From an uncultured Treponema sp. (GTDB taxonomy: Bacteria; Spirochaetota; Spirochaetia; Treponematales; Treponemataceae), in contig NZ_CALHGC010000234.1 in the NCBI RefSeq assembly GCF_938029485.1, positions 1 to 9,703 of the forward strand: a DNA stretch of 9,703 bases. The letters run 5' to 3'. Within the stretch, counting starts at the first letter, position 1, and each line of letters opens with the position of its first letter. The notes below the pieces were generated by a model. That model was not told the origin of the DNA, searched no databases, and saw only the letters and a list, made by a program, of their open reading frames with translations. Positions 1 through 6,945 of the stretch are shown here, in pieces. Both the position numbers and the translations under genes were made by a program.

Positions 1-31
1 GCGGAACGCGCATACGTTAATGGGCGATATC

Positions 32-185
32 GGCAATTTACAACTTCCGTGTTGTAAATTGCCTTGCGAGTTTCACAAAAATATAATTTTGTGAAACATC
101 GTTGCTGTTTTATGCCTCCGCCATCCATGGCGGTTCTGAGTAAACTCGCAGTGTTTTTCAGCCACGCTATCTTAGTGGCTGAAAA
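32..185 (+). repeat. Multi-hairpin intergenic element upstream of tldD
   Basis: Four inverted repeats lie in the 226 bases before tldD. They are: 13-bp perfect arms 32-44/51-63 with loop ttccgt; 11-bp arms 70-80/87-97 with loop atataa; 6-bp arms 118-123/128-133 (ccgcca/tggcgg) with loop tcca; and 11-bp arms 155-165/175-185 with a 9-nt loop. A further 9-bp pair, tgcgagttt (65-73) with aaactcgca (142-150), encloses the middle of the region and competes with the second hairpin. The order of the first three hairpins and the TCCRT-type loops match the block at 3062-3309. No gene is recognisable in bases 1-31; they may hold the end of an upstream gene. I see no convincing sigma-70 promoter for tldD here. 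Function is unknown: it could be a 3' element of an upstream transcript, a 5' element of tldD, or a dispersed palindromic repeat. Confidence 0.75.
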
Positions 186-226
186 TAAACTACGTGTTTG
201 CTTAACAAATATCGAAGGAGTTTTTT

Positions 227-1672
227 ATGAAAGTGAATATACACCGGCTTTTGAAGGAAGCGAAGGACGCTGTCCCGCAGGCCGAGTGGATCGGATTACG
301 GCGGGTTACCAACTATCTGACAGGTTTTTCCGCCATAGACGGTAAATTTGACGAGGCGGCCGGCGGCTCCGACGAAGGAGTTATGCTGGAGGTGCTGTAC
401 AAGGGAACGTTTAGCTATGCGGCGACTGCCGATTTGAGCAGCGGCGGTATTAAACGTGCAGCGGAGCAGGCTTTTGCGGCGGCACAGGCAGCGCAGCCCT
501 ACGGTATCCATCGGTTTGACCAAACGATGCGCCCCGCCGCGCAGGTACGCTATGCCGCAAAGCGTGAAAAATTAAGCGGGATTCCCGCCGCCGAAACGGT
601 AGAGCTTTTGTGTAGTATCTGCGATTCTGCAAAGGTTTCTTCAAAGATTATTCAGACCGCCGCTTCCTGCGAAACGGGCATCTGTGAAACTGAAATGGTT
701 TCTACCAACGGCGCCGACATACGGCAAACCGTTCGGTTTGGCGGTATCAGTATGAACGCCGTTGCGCGGGAAGGAGATATTATCCAGCAGCGGAGTGCGC
801 ACGGACGTTCTGCACTCACCTATCAGGGTGGACGAGAGTTGTTCAATCCTGCGGGGCTGCTTGAAAAGGCGCGCAAGGCGGGCACGGAAGCGGTCGAATT
901 GCTCACCGCCGAGCCGTGCCCCAACGGTAAGCGGACGCTCGTGCTGATGCCCGACCAGATGATGCTGCAAATCCATGAAAGCGTCGGGCACGCGCTGGAA
1001 ATAGACCGCATCCTCGGTGACGAGCGCAACTATGCGGGCGGCAGCTTTATCACGCCGGACGATATCGGCAACTTCCGCTACGGTTCCCCGTTGATGAACG
1101 TCGCCTTTGACCCAACCATCGCGCAGGAGCTGGCAAGCTACGGGGCGGACGATATCGGCAACGCTGCGGTAAAAGAATACCTCATTAAAGACGGCATTTT
1201 GATACGGGCGCTCGGCAGCTTGGAAAGTCAAAAACGGTCGGGACTCCGGGGCGTTGCAAACCAACGCGCCTGTTCATGGAACCGTCCGCCCATCGACCGG
1301 ATGGCAAACCTCAACCTCGAAGCAGGAACGAGCAGCTTCGATTCTATCATCGCCTCAATCGAGAACGGCATTCTCATGTTCTCCAACCGTTCATGGTCGA
1401 TTGACGACTACCGCAATAAATTCCAATTCGGCTGCGAGTACGGCAAGCTGATCGAAAACGGCAAACTGACAAAAACCGTGCGCGACCCGAACTACCGCGG
1501 CATTTCACGATACTTTTGGAACAGCCTCTGCGCAGTCGGTGACGAAAGCACCTTCGAGGTGTTCGGCACGCCGAATTGCGGCAAGGGCGAACCGAATCAG
1601 GTGATACGGGTAGGGCACGCAAGTCCCGTATGCGCATTCAGCGATGTTGAGGTATTTGGAGGCGGAAAATGA
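227..1672 (+). CDS. tldD: TldD metalloprotease subunit
   Basis: Probable catalytic subunit of the cytosolic TldD/TldE zinc metalloprotease. In E. coli this complex degrades unfolded or unstructured peptides, including the CcdA antitoxin and the microcin B17 precursor. The 481-residue length is normal for the family. The HExxxH metal/catalytic motif is seen as HESVGHALE, with H250, E251 and H255. The C-terminal motif GTPNCGKGEP carries C451, which matches the third metal-ligand region of TldD. The stretch GGSFITPDDIGNFRYGSPLM is also characteristic. The ATG at 227 has a good Shine-Dalgarno, AAGGAG at 215-220, with 6-nt spacing. The stop overlaps the start of the next gene by 4 bases (ATGA), so the two subunits are probably translationally coupled. 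The natural substrate in this organism cannot be read from the sequence. Confidence 0.95.
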   Translation: MKVNIHRLLKEAKDAVPQAEWIGLRRVTNYLTGFSAIDGKFDEAAGGSDEGVMLEVLYKGTFSYAATADLSSGGIKRAAEQAFAAAQAAQPYGIHRFDQTMRPAAQVRYAAKREKLSGIPAAETVELLCSICDSAKVSSKIIQTAASCETGICETEMVSTNGADIRQTVRFGGISMNAVAREGDIIQQRSAHGRSALTYQGGRELFNPAGLLEKARKAGTEAVELLTAEPCPNGKRTLVLMPDQMMLQIHESVGHALEIDRILGDERNYAGGSFITPDDIGNFRYGSPLMNVAFDPTIAQELASYGADDIGNAAVKEYLIKDGILIRALGSLESQKRSGLRGVANQRACSWNRPPIDRMANLNLEAGTSSFDSIIASIENGILMFSNRSWSIDDYRNKFQFGCEYGKLIENGKLTKTVRDPNYRGISRYFWNSLCAVGDESTFEVFGTPNCGKGEPNQVIRVGHASPVCAFSDVEVFGGGK

Positions 1673-3033
1673 GTTGTGATCAAGAAATGATGTGTGAAAT
1701 GGATTCCGATTTTAAATGGCATTTTGAGTCTCTTGCAGACTTTTTCTTCGATGAGCTGTTGCCCACTGAACAAGCGTCTCTAAGCTACGATGCGGAGGAC
1801 ACTTACTTCCTGCGGATGAATCACGCCAAGGTGCGGCAAAACGGTTTTGTGAAGCAGGCGGCAATTTCGGTTACCCTCTATAAAAACAAGAAAACCTATC
1901 GCTTTGCTCAGGGGTTGAGCGGCCAGCTTGAGCAAGATAAGGAAACGCTTGCCGCAGCGTTGGAAAATGCACGCAGTATTATCGCGCAGCTTCCCGAAGA
2001 TCCCTATCAGTCTATTCCTACTGCAAGCGACGATTCCGAAACAATCTATGACGGTGCGCTGCTTCCGCAAGAGATGATAGAAAAGACGCTGCTCGAACCT
2101 GTGTCGGATTTGGATTTTGCCGGGCTTTTTTCGCAAGGGATGATATGCCGCGGAGCTGCCAATACGGCCGGCGCACGGCACTGGTTCCAAACAAAGACCT
2201 TTACGCTCGACTATTCGATTTGGCTGAAAAACGGACGCGCGGTAAAAGGCTTGTACGCAGGGCGCGACTGGCAGCAGGCTGAATACGAAAAACGCATCGC
2301 CGATGCGCGGCAGAGTTTGCAGGTGCTTGCGCTTGAACCGAAAAAAATCGAGCCGGGCAAGTATCGTGTTTTTATCGCTGCGGATGCGTTGGTTGATGTC
2401 GTAGAGTTTTTCTCGTGGAACGGATTCGGGGAGCGGGGAATGCAGCAGGGCGAAAGTGCCTATCTTGCATTAAAAGAAGGGCGGGAGCATTTTGCCGATT
2501 CCTTCAATTTGACGCAAGATTTTTCCATCGGTGTAGAACCGTCGTTTAATAGCGAAGGAGAATCCGCTCCCGAAAAATTGACTGTTATCGAAAAAGGCAA
2601 GCTCATTCATACCATCGTGAGTTCCCGCTCGGAAAAACAGTACGGTACAAAGGCAAACGGCGCCGATTCAAGTGAAGGATTCCGTTCCGCAGCTATCGGA
2701 GCAGGGACACTTGCCGAAGCGGATGCGCTCAAAGAACTGGGAACCGGCATCTATATTTCGAACTTCCACTACCTTAACTGGAGCGATCCGGCAACTGCCC
2801 GCGTAACCGGCATGACCCGCTTCGCCTGCCTCTGGGTGGAAAACGGAAAAGTTACAGCCCCCATTGCGGATATGCGCTGGGATGAATCGCTGTACAATAT
2901 GTTCGGCGCGAATCTCCTTGCGCTCACCAAAGAACGGAAGCTCTTTGTAGAAACAAGTACCTACGAAGAACGCGCAGTAGGCGGCTGCCTCTTGCCCGGT
3001 ATCTTGGTCAAGGATTTTAACTGCACGCTGTAG
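1669..3033 (+). CDS. pmbA: TldE/PmbA subunit of TldD/TldE protease
   Basis: Second subunit of the TldD/TldE protease, 454 residues, close to the usual PmbA/TldE length of about 450. It has no HExxxH motif, as expected for TldE, which is homologous to TldD but lacks the catalytic zinc site. The C-terminal half carries typical family sequence such as YISNFHYLNWSDPATARVTG and ADMRWDESLYN. The ATG at 1669 overlaps the tldD stop and has GGAGG at 1658-1662 upstream, so I prefer it to the in-frame ATGs at codons 7, 8 and 11. It converges with the leftward flagellar operon. The 275 bases between them hold no gene, only hairpin repeats beginning 28 bases after this stop. No T-rich intrinsic terminator is visible directly after the gene. 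Confidence 0.93.
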   Translation: MSCDQEMMCEMDSDFKWHFESLADFFFDELLPTEQASLSYDAEDTYFLRMNHAKVRQNGFVKQAAISVTLYKNKKTYRFAQGLSGQLEQDKETLAAALENARSIIAQLPEDPYQSIPTASDDSETIYDGALLPQEMIEKTLLEPVSDLDFAGLFSQGMICRGAANTAGARHWFQTKTFTLDYSIWLKNGRAVKGLYAGRDWQQAEYEKRIADARQSLQVLALEPKKIEPGKYRVFIAADALVDVVEFFSWNGFGERGMQQGESAYLALKEGREHFADSFNLTQDFSIGVEPSFNSEGESAPEKLTVIEKGKLIHTIVSSRSEKQYGTKANGADSSEGFRSAAIGAGTLAEADALKELGTGIYISNFHYLNWSDPATARVTGMTRFACLWVENGKVTAPIADMRWDESLYNMFGANLLALTKERKLFVETSTYEERAVGGCLLPGILVKDFNCTL

Positions 3034-3061
3034 GCGTTTTGAGAGATATCTTATAGGGGGA

Positions 3062-3291
3062 CGAGCAGTTGTACATCCATGTACAACTGCTCGACGACGA
3101 GTTTGCGCGGCAAACTCGCTACTGCGTGGAACCAGCGCCATCCGTGGCGCGGTTGAGCTGCGTACATCCGTGTACGCTGTTCAACGATGAATTTGCACAG
3201 CAAATTCACTGCTGCGTGGAACCAGCGCCATCCGTGGCGCGGTTGAGCTGCGTACATCCGTGTACAACTGCTCGACGACGAGTTTGCTAGT
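3062..3291 (+). repeat. Tandem 90/91-bp triple-hairpin repeat between convergent genes
   Basis: The word gtacatccRtgtac recurs at 3071, 3162 and 3252, giving spacings of 91 and 90 bases. Two nearly full units are followed by a third that breaks off after gagtttgc at about 3287. Each full unit has three hairpins. Type A has a gtac core and loop atccRt; the first copy has 13-bp arms 3062-3074/3081-3093, and the second (3153-3165/3172-3184) has two mismatches. Type B has 9-bp arms 3098-3106/3110-3118 and 3188-3196/3200-3208. Type C is gcgcca-tccg-tggcgc, 3135-3150 and 3225-3240, flanked by aacc/ggtt. The first left arm (3062-3074) can also pair perfectly with 3262-3274, closing the whole block. 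Short open frames on both strands here are repeat-derived and not likely genes. There are no spacers, so it is not CRISPR. Confidence 0.9.
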
Positions 3292-3309
3292 ACCGCCACG
3301 GAGGGCGGT
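3292..3309 (-). terminator. Hairpin at the 3' end of the flagellar operon
   Basis: Read on the minus strand, accgcc and ggcggt form a 6-bp GC-rich stem around the loop ctccgt. It begins within the TAA stop of the last gene of the leftward operon. No run of U follows, so it is not a canonical Rho-independent terminator. It may still act as a transcript 3' end or mRNA-stabilising hairpin. It resembles the type C hairpins of the adjacent array, in the opposite orientation. Confidence 0.4.
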
Positions 3310-3830
3310 TATCCGTCTATAGAGAGGATCAGTGCAATTTCGCCGAGCGGAAGGTCTACTTTTTCGGCAATGAAGTCGATTGAAAAGCCTTGACGCGCCA
3401 ATTCAATAACTTGTTCACGGGGATTTAACGGTAAAGGAGCCTTTACCGCAGTGTCAGGGATTCCGATAGGTTTTTTATAGATCATCACGGTATTTTTTTT
3501 CGTTTCTGTTACCGGATTGTTTCCTTCCTGCTTTGGGGTGTTGTAGGCTTCGAGGAACTCTTTTTGAGTTCTCCATTTTTCATGTTCTTGTTCGACAAGC
3601 GCAATATGTTTATCCGTATCCGAAATAAGCTTTTCGATTTGCCGGATCTTATCTTCAAGCACCGTTACGGCATGGTCGGATTCATGCTCAATATCGATAA
3701 TCAGCCGGTTCACTTCTTCTCTAATCCGGTCTCGGTACGCATTTTGCGAAAAATTATGCGATGTTTTCCGGTAAAATATAATCATCAAAATAATATTAGC
3801 ACAAAGTAGTATGAGAGAAGCAATAAGCAT
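3309..3830 (-). CDS. Membrane-anchored coiled-coil protein, SwrB-like (DUF6115-like C-terminus)
   Basis: A 173-residue protein. Residues 2-19 form one hydrophobic segment with no clear signal-peptidase site, followed by RK, so it probably has an N-terminal membrane anchor with the rest in the cytoplasm. Residues about 33-95 are rich in E, K, R, I and L with heptad character, suggesting a coiled coil. A proline-containing linker follows. The last 40 residues, including ELARQGFSIDFIAEKVDL and PLGEIALIL, look like a small helix-turn-helix-like domain of the DUF6115 type. This layout and its place near a flagellar sigma gene recall Bacillus subtilis SwrB, encoded just after sigD, which promotes maturation of the flagellar basal body. 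The homology is my inference. The ATG follows AGGA with 8-nt spacing and lies 5 bases after the preceding stop. Last gene of the operon. Confidence 0.85.
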   Translation of the reverse strand: MLIASLILLCANIILMIIFYRKTSHNFSQNAYRDRIREEVNRLIIDIEHESDHAVTVLEDKIRQIEKLISDTDKHIALVEQEHEKWRTQKEFLEAYNTPKQEGNNPVTETKKNTVMIYKKPIGIPDTAVKAPLPLNPREQVIELARQGFSIDFIAEKVDLPLGEIALILSIDG

Positions 3831-3835
3831 AGCGG

Positions 3836-4171
3836 TTATCCTGAAATATCGATTTTTTTTCCGAGCGAAGGATCTTGAATATAATATGATTTTTCTATTA
3901 TAGCGGGGGTGTCGTCTTTTTGTTGTTGAGGGGGATTATTGAATGCTCCGCCTGCCGAACCGTTGGAACCGTCTTTATTGATAGCGGTTTTTTCAGCGCC
4001 GGAAGCCTCGGTCTTTTGCACCGTTTGCTGGCGGCGCGCAGCATCTTCCTTGTTGGCTTGCTGGCTGTTTTCGAATTCAGCAGCGAAAGTTTGCCGCGCA
4101 TCACCTTGAAGCTTTCCGACCTTATCGAGTTGAGTATAAAGGGTTTGCAGATCAATCGGTTGAATACCCAC
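3836..4171 (-). CDS. Small spirochaetal hypothetical protein in flagellar sigma operon
   Basis: A 111-residue protein of unknown function, probably cytoplasmic, with no signal peptide or membrane segment. The N-terminus (residues 1-30, beginning GIQPIDLQTLYTQLD after the start) looks helical and ordered. The middle (about 35-90) is low-complexity and rich in Q, K, A, N and G, probably disordered. The C-terminus ends in a short motif, SYYIQDPSLGKKIDISG. The start is GTG at 4169-4171, preceded by AGAGGA with about 6-nt spacing. The first 20 bases overlap the end of fapA, so translation is probably coupled. Position between fapA and the SwrB-like gene implies a flagellar or motility role. The size is compatible with an anti-sigma factor or chaperone, but I see no FlgM signature. 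Confidence 0.8.
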   Translation of the reverse strand: MGIQPIDLQTLYTQLDKVGKLQGDARQTFAAEFENSQQANKEDAARRQQTVQKTEASGAEKTAINKDGSNGSAGGAFNNPPQQQKDDTPAIIEKSYYIQDPSLGKKIDISG

Positions 4172-6125
4172 TGGGAGTCCTCTTTACATCGTCATCATTG
4201 GTATAGTCTTCATAAGGACCATATCGCACGAGACCGTTTTGCAAAAAGAATGTTGTTGCCTTGCAATCAACCCTCACATCTTCGATAATATCTTTAATAA
4301 CAATCCGCACGCCGGTATAAATATTACCGGAAACGGAAACTCGTCCGTCCGTTTTCAGCGCAGCGAGGTAATCTTGGATCCGTTCTATCTCGTTTCGCAG
4401 CTCTTTAATTTCCGTTTCGTTAATATAGCGTAGTTCTTTTTTCTTTTTGAGCATCGCTTCCTTTTCCTCGGAAAGCTCTTTGAGAATCTTTTTTTGCCCT
4501 TCCAGCGATTTTAAATCCAGTTTTAAGGCTGTGAGCGCTTTTTCGGAAGCGAGCAGCTTTTTCTCTAGTATGATAAGCCGTTCTTTGCTGCGCGGATCGA
4601 ACCCTACGCTGATAACCGTGTCCGAACCTCCTGCAGGGCTGCCGAGGTTTCGGGCATATACCCCATCGCATGCAGTTACTTGACTACCGATGATATCAGC
4701 GCGCTTCCCGCGGCAGATAACTTTATGATTAGCGACAATTTTTGAATTTAAAATACCGTCGGATACGATAACCATGTCGCCTGCTTCTACTAATTCTATA
4801 TTCTGAATAAATTTAGACCATATCGATTTACCTGCACGGATGTGTCCGCCTTCTTTTCCGGCAATACCCTGGCTAACGACGATATCGCCTTCTGCATCGA
4901 GCAATGCTTTTCCGACGGTGCCTTTTACTTCGATGTTACCGGCAGCTTTAATGGAGAAACCGTCGTCAACGTTGCCCTTGACATACACCGTACCGAGGAA
5001 CACGATATTCCCGGTCTTGATCGATACATTACCTTCGATCGTCATAATCGGTTCGACATTGATCTTGTTCTTTATCAACAGAACTTGCCCTTTCGTTTCG
5101 GCAACGATCGTCAGATTATCCTCAGCCAATCGAGTGTTTTTTCCCAATGGGATAGCAATATCTTTACCGGCTGCTGCGGGCAGGTATTTTCCGGTAACGG
5201 TTTTTCCGCTCTTTCCTTCCTGTGCGGGAATCTTTTGCGCAAGAGGTTGGCCTTCAACGACATTTTGGATGAGGTTGAGTTCCTTAAAGTTAATCTGTCC
5301 GCTCTTGTTTTCTTTGAGCCTTAGTTGGGTATTATCGGTTTCGAAGTTGAAGAGTATTTTAGCATCATCACCTTTTTGCGGTGCTGTTCCTTCGGCAATC
5401 AGATAATTTTCACGGTACACGGGACTGTCTTGGAATTGCTTAACTCTTTTTTCATTAACACCGAAAACGACACGGTTATTGGATAAGAAAGTGATAATCA
5501 TGTCTGCCGATACATCCGCACCGCCCGGCATCGGCGGGGAAACGAAAAGATAGGCTTTCATCTCATCTTCGCTGATTTCAACGGACATCAATGCATCGTT
5601 ACCCGGGAGATACTCGTAATGACCTATTCTGACATAGTCGTCTGCACATTCTGCGACAATGGGCTTTAATATATCGTCGGGCGGAACCGCGAGGCCTCTG
5701 TCGCGTATTTTCTCGACGGCATCGGCGAGCGCTACTTTTCTGCCGTCACCGTTAGGCGGTGTAACTTTGAGGAATACGCCGTCGGGGGCACAGAACACGT
5801 AAGCGGCTCCGTCTCTGTTGATATTCTCTTGAACTTGTTCTTCGGTGCTTACGCCTGCTGCAGTTTCCGATTCCGCAGTCTGTTTACCTATTTTGTGCAC
5901 TTCGTAAGCACGGATTTTCCATTCTTTGGGGTTTAATACGAAAAAGCCGGAAGCCCCTTTTTGCAAGACTTCATAATCGATAAGGGAACGGCGCAGGTCG
6001 AGTTCTACGGCAGCATTGTCGATAGCTTCGTCGAGGGTTTGTCCGGTAACTTCAACAAAAAAACGGGAGGAATCTTTTTCGTACTGCTCCTTCATTTGCT
6101 CCCGAATTTGTTCAAAATGTATCAT
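4152..6125 (-). CDS. fapA: FapA family (DUF342) flagellar assembly protein with N-terminal Jag_N domain
   Basis: A 657-residue protein of the FapA/DUF342 family, which in Vibrio is linked to flagellar assembly and control by glucose-PTS EIIA. Residues about 21-76 resemble a Jag_N module: TLDEAIDNAAVELDL, then the KGASGFFVLNPKEW motif. Residues about 177-235 form the start of the DUF342 core (MSVEISEDEMKAYLFVSPP). EGKSGKTVTGK at 303-313 is typical of the family. Residues about 355-500 repeat short G-N/D-V-I units, as in a right-handed beta-helix. Residues about 513-590 are a long K/E/L-rich coiled coil, followed by a short beta-rich tail. There is no signal peptide, so it is cytosolic. AGGAG lies 8 bases before the ATG and overlaps the TAG stop of the sigma gene 10 bases upstream. 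The 3' end overlaps the next gene by 20 bases. Confidence 0.92.
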   Translation of the reverse strand: MIHFEQIREQMKEQYEKDSSRFFVEVTGQTLDEAIDNAAVELDLRRSLIDYEVLQKGASGFFVLNPKEWKIRAYEVHKIGKQTAESETAAGVSTEEQVQENINRDGAAYVFCAPDGVFLKVTPPNGDGRKVALADAVEKIRDRGLAVPPDDILKPIVAECADDYVRIGHYEYLPGNDALMSVEISEDEMKAYLFVSPPMPGGADVSADMIITFLSNNRVVFGVNEKRVKQFQDSPVYRENYLIAEGTAPQKGDDAKILFNFETDNTQLRLKENKSGQINFKELNLIQNVVEGQPLAQKIPAQEGKSGKTVTGKYLPAAAGKDIAIPLGKNTRLAEDNLTIVAETKGQVLLIKNKINVEPIMTIEGNVSIKTGNIVFLGTVYVKGNVDDGFSIKAAGNIEVKGTVGKALLDAEGDIVVSQGIAGKEGGHIRAGKSIWSKFIQNIELVEAGDMVIVSDGILNSKIVANHKVICRGKRADIIGSQVTACDGVYARNLGSPAGGSDTVISVGFDPRSKERLIILEKKLLASEKALTALKLDLKSLEGQKKILKELSEEKEAMLKKKKELRYINETEIKELRNEIERIQDYLAALKTDGRVSVSGNIYTGVRIVIKDIIEDVRVDCKATTFFLQNGLVRYGPYEDYTNDDDVKRTPSGYSTD

Positions 6126-6135
6126 AGTAACACTC

Positions 6136-6924
6136 CTACCGGATACCCTTACGAATATTGCTTAATTTCGCTTTAAGTTTCAGATTTGCACTGGTATGTA
6201 TTTGAGATACTCGTGACTCGGTTACCTCTAATACCTTTCCGATTTCCCGCAATGTCATATCTTCGTAGTAATACATAATCAATACTTTTTTTTCTCTGTC
6301 CGGAAGTTCATTGATTGCATCTACGATGATCCGCTTCATTTCTTCCCGTTCGACAATAACATCGGGGTTAAGTGAGGCGGGAGCTTCTATGCTGTCGGCA
6401 ACGGGTGTTTGTTCGGAATCATCCGATCCAAACCGTAAATCGGTAAGAGAAATAATACTGGTACCTGAAATTTTTAACAGAACCTGATGAAATTCTTCGA
6501 CGCTCATATTGAGCGCTTCGGCTATTTCCGTATCGGTTGCGGCGTGCCCTAACCGTGCTTCCAAGTCTGCTATTACCTCTTCAATTTCTCGGGATTGCTG
6601 ACGTACCGAACGGGGAACCCAATCGATTGAGCGTAATTCATCAAAAATAGCGCCGCGTATACGGGTAACTGCATAAGTATTGAATTTTACATTTTTTTCA
6701 GGATCGTATTTGTCGATTGCGTCCAAAAGACCGAATACGCCGTAACCGACTAAATCGTCAAATTCGACATTACTCGGCATTCCAACGGCAACCTTGCCGG
6801 CAACATATTTTACCAGCGGTGCATATTTTACAATAAAAAACTCACGGATACGAGGGTCTTGCGTATGTTTATATTCAAGCCAAAGTTCGTCTTCCGCTCT
6901 TGTATCTAAACTGATATTTCCCAT
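6136..6924 (-). CDS. fliA: RNA polymerase sigma factor, FliA/WhiG (sigma-28) family
   Basis: Alternative sigma factor for late flagellar and chemotaxis genes, 262 residues, full length for FliA/WhiG/SigD. Region 2 spans about 26-98 and includes YAPLVKYVAGKVAVGMP, FDDLVGYGVFGLLDAIDKYD and FNTYAVTRIRGAIFDELRS. Region 3 spans about 99-165 (DWVPRSVRQQSREIEEVIAD). Region 4 spans about 200-252, with ELPDREKKVLIMYYYED and the recognition helix-turn-helix TLREIGKVLEVTESRVSQIH. No region 1.1 is present, as usual for this group. An in-frame TGA two codons before the ATG fixes the longest possible start. The Shine-Dalgarno is poor: AGAGGGCGGG ends about 12 bases upstream. Translation may therefore depend on the gene before it, whose stop is 21 bases away. 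Second gene of a five-gene operon that also encodes FapA. Confidence 0.96.
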   Translation of the reverse strand: MGNISLDTRAEDELWLEYKHTQDPRIREFFIVKYAPLVKYVAGKVAVGMPSNVEFDDLVGYGVFGLLDAIDKYDPEKNVKFNTYAVTRIRGAIFDELRSIDWVPRSVRQQSREIEEVIADLEARLGHAATDTEIAEALNMSVEEFHQVLLKISGTSIISLTDLRFGSDDSEQTPVADSIEAPASLNPDVIVEREEMKRIIVDAINELPDREKKVLIMYYYEDMTLREIGKVLEVTESRVSQIHTSANLKLKAKLSNIRKGIR

Positions 6925-6945
6925 ACTATATCAATACCCGCCCTC

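Noticed and set aside
1..31. Possible end of an upstream gene
   Set aside because: All frames are too short to judge. One reads to TAA at 18-20, but nothing supports it as a gene.
1057..1162. Exact 16-base repeat ggacgatatcggcaac at 1057 and 1147 within tldD
   Set aside because: Both copies encode DDIGN in frame, at places where TldD proteins usually have DD-x-G. Similar codon choice explains it.
641..1264. 207-codon minus-strand frame inside tldD
   Set aside because: Shadow of a strongly supported TldD coding frame in GC-rich sequence; no family resemblance or ribosome site.
3062..3291. Possible CRISPR array
   Set aside because: The units are 90-91 bp, adjacent and similar throughout, with no unique spacers and no cas genes.
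3051..3299. Open frames on both strands (82 and 73 codons) through the repeat block
   Set aside because: They arise because the repeat period is near a multiple of three and lacks stops. The translation is just the repeat, the 91/90 indel shifts frame between units, and there is no ribosome site.
4840..5406. Plus-strand frames of 188 and 160 codons inside fapA
   Set aside because: They are antisense to the conserved FapA coding sequence and overlap each other; no independent support.
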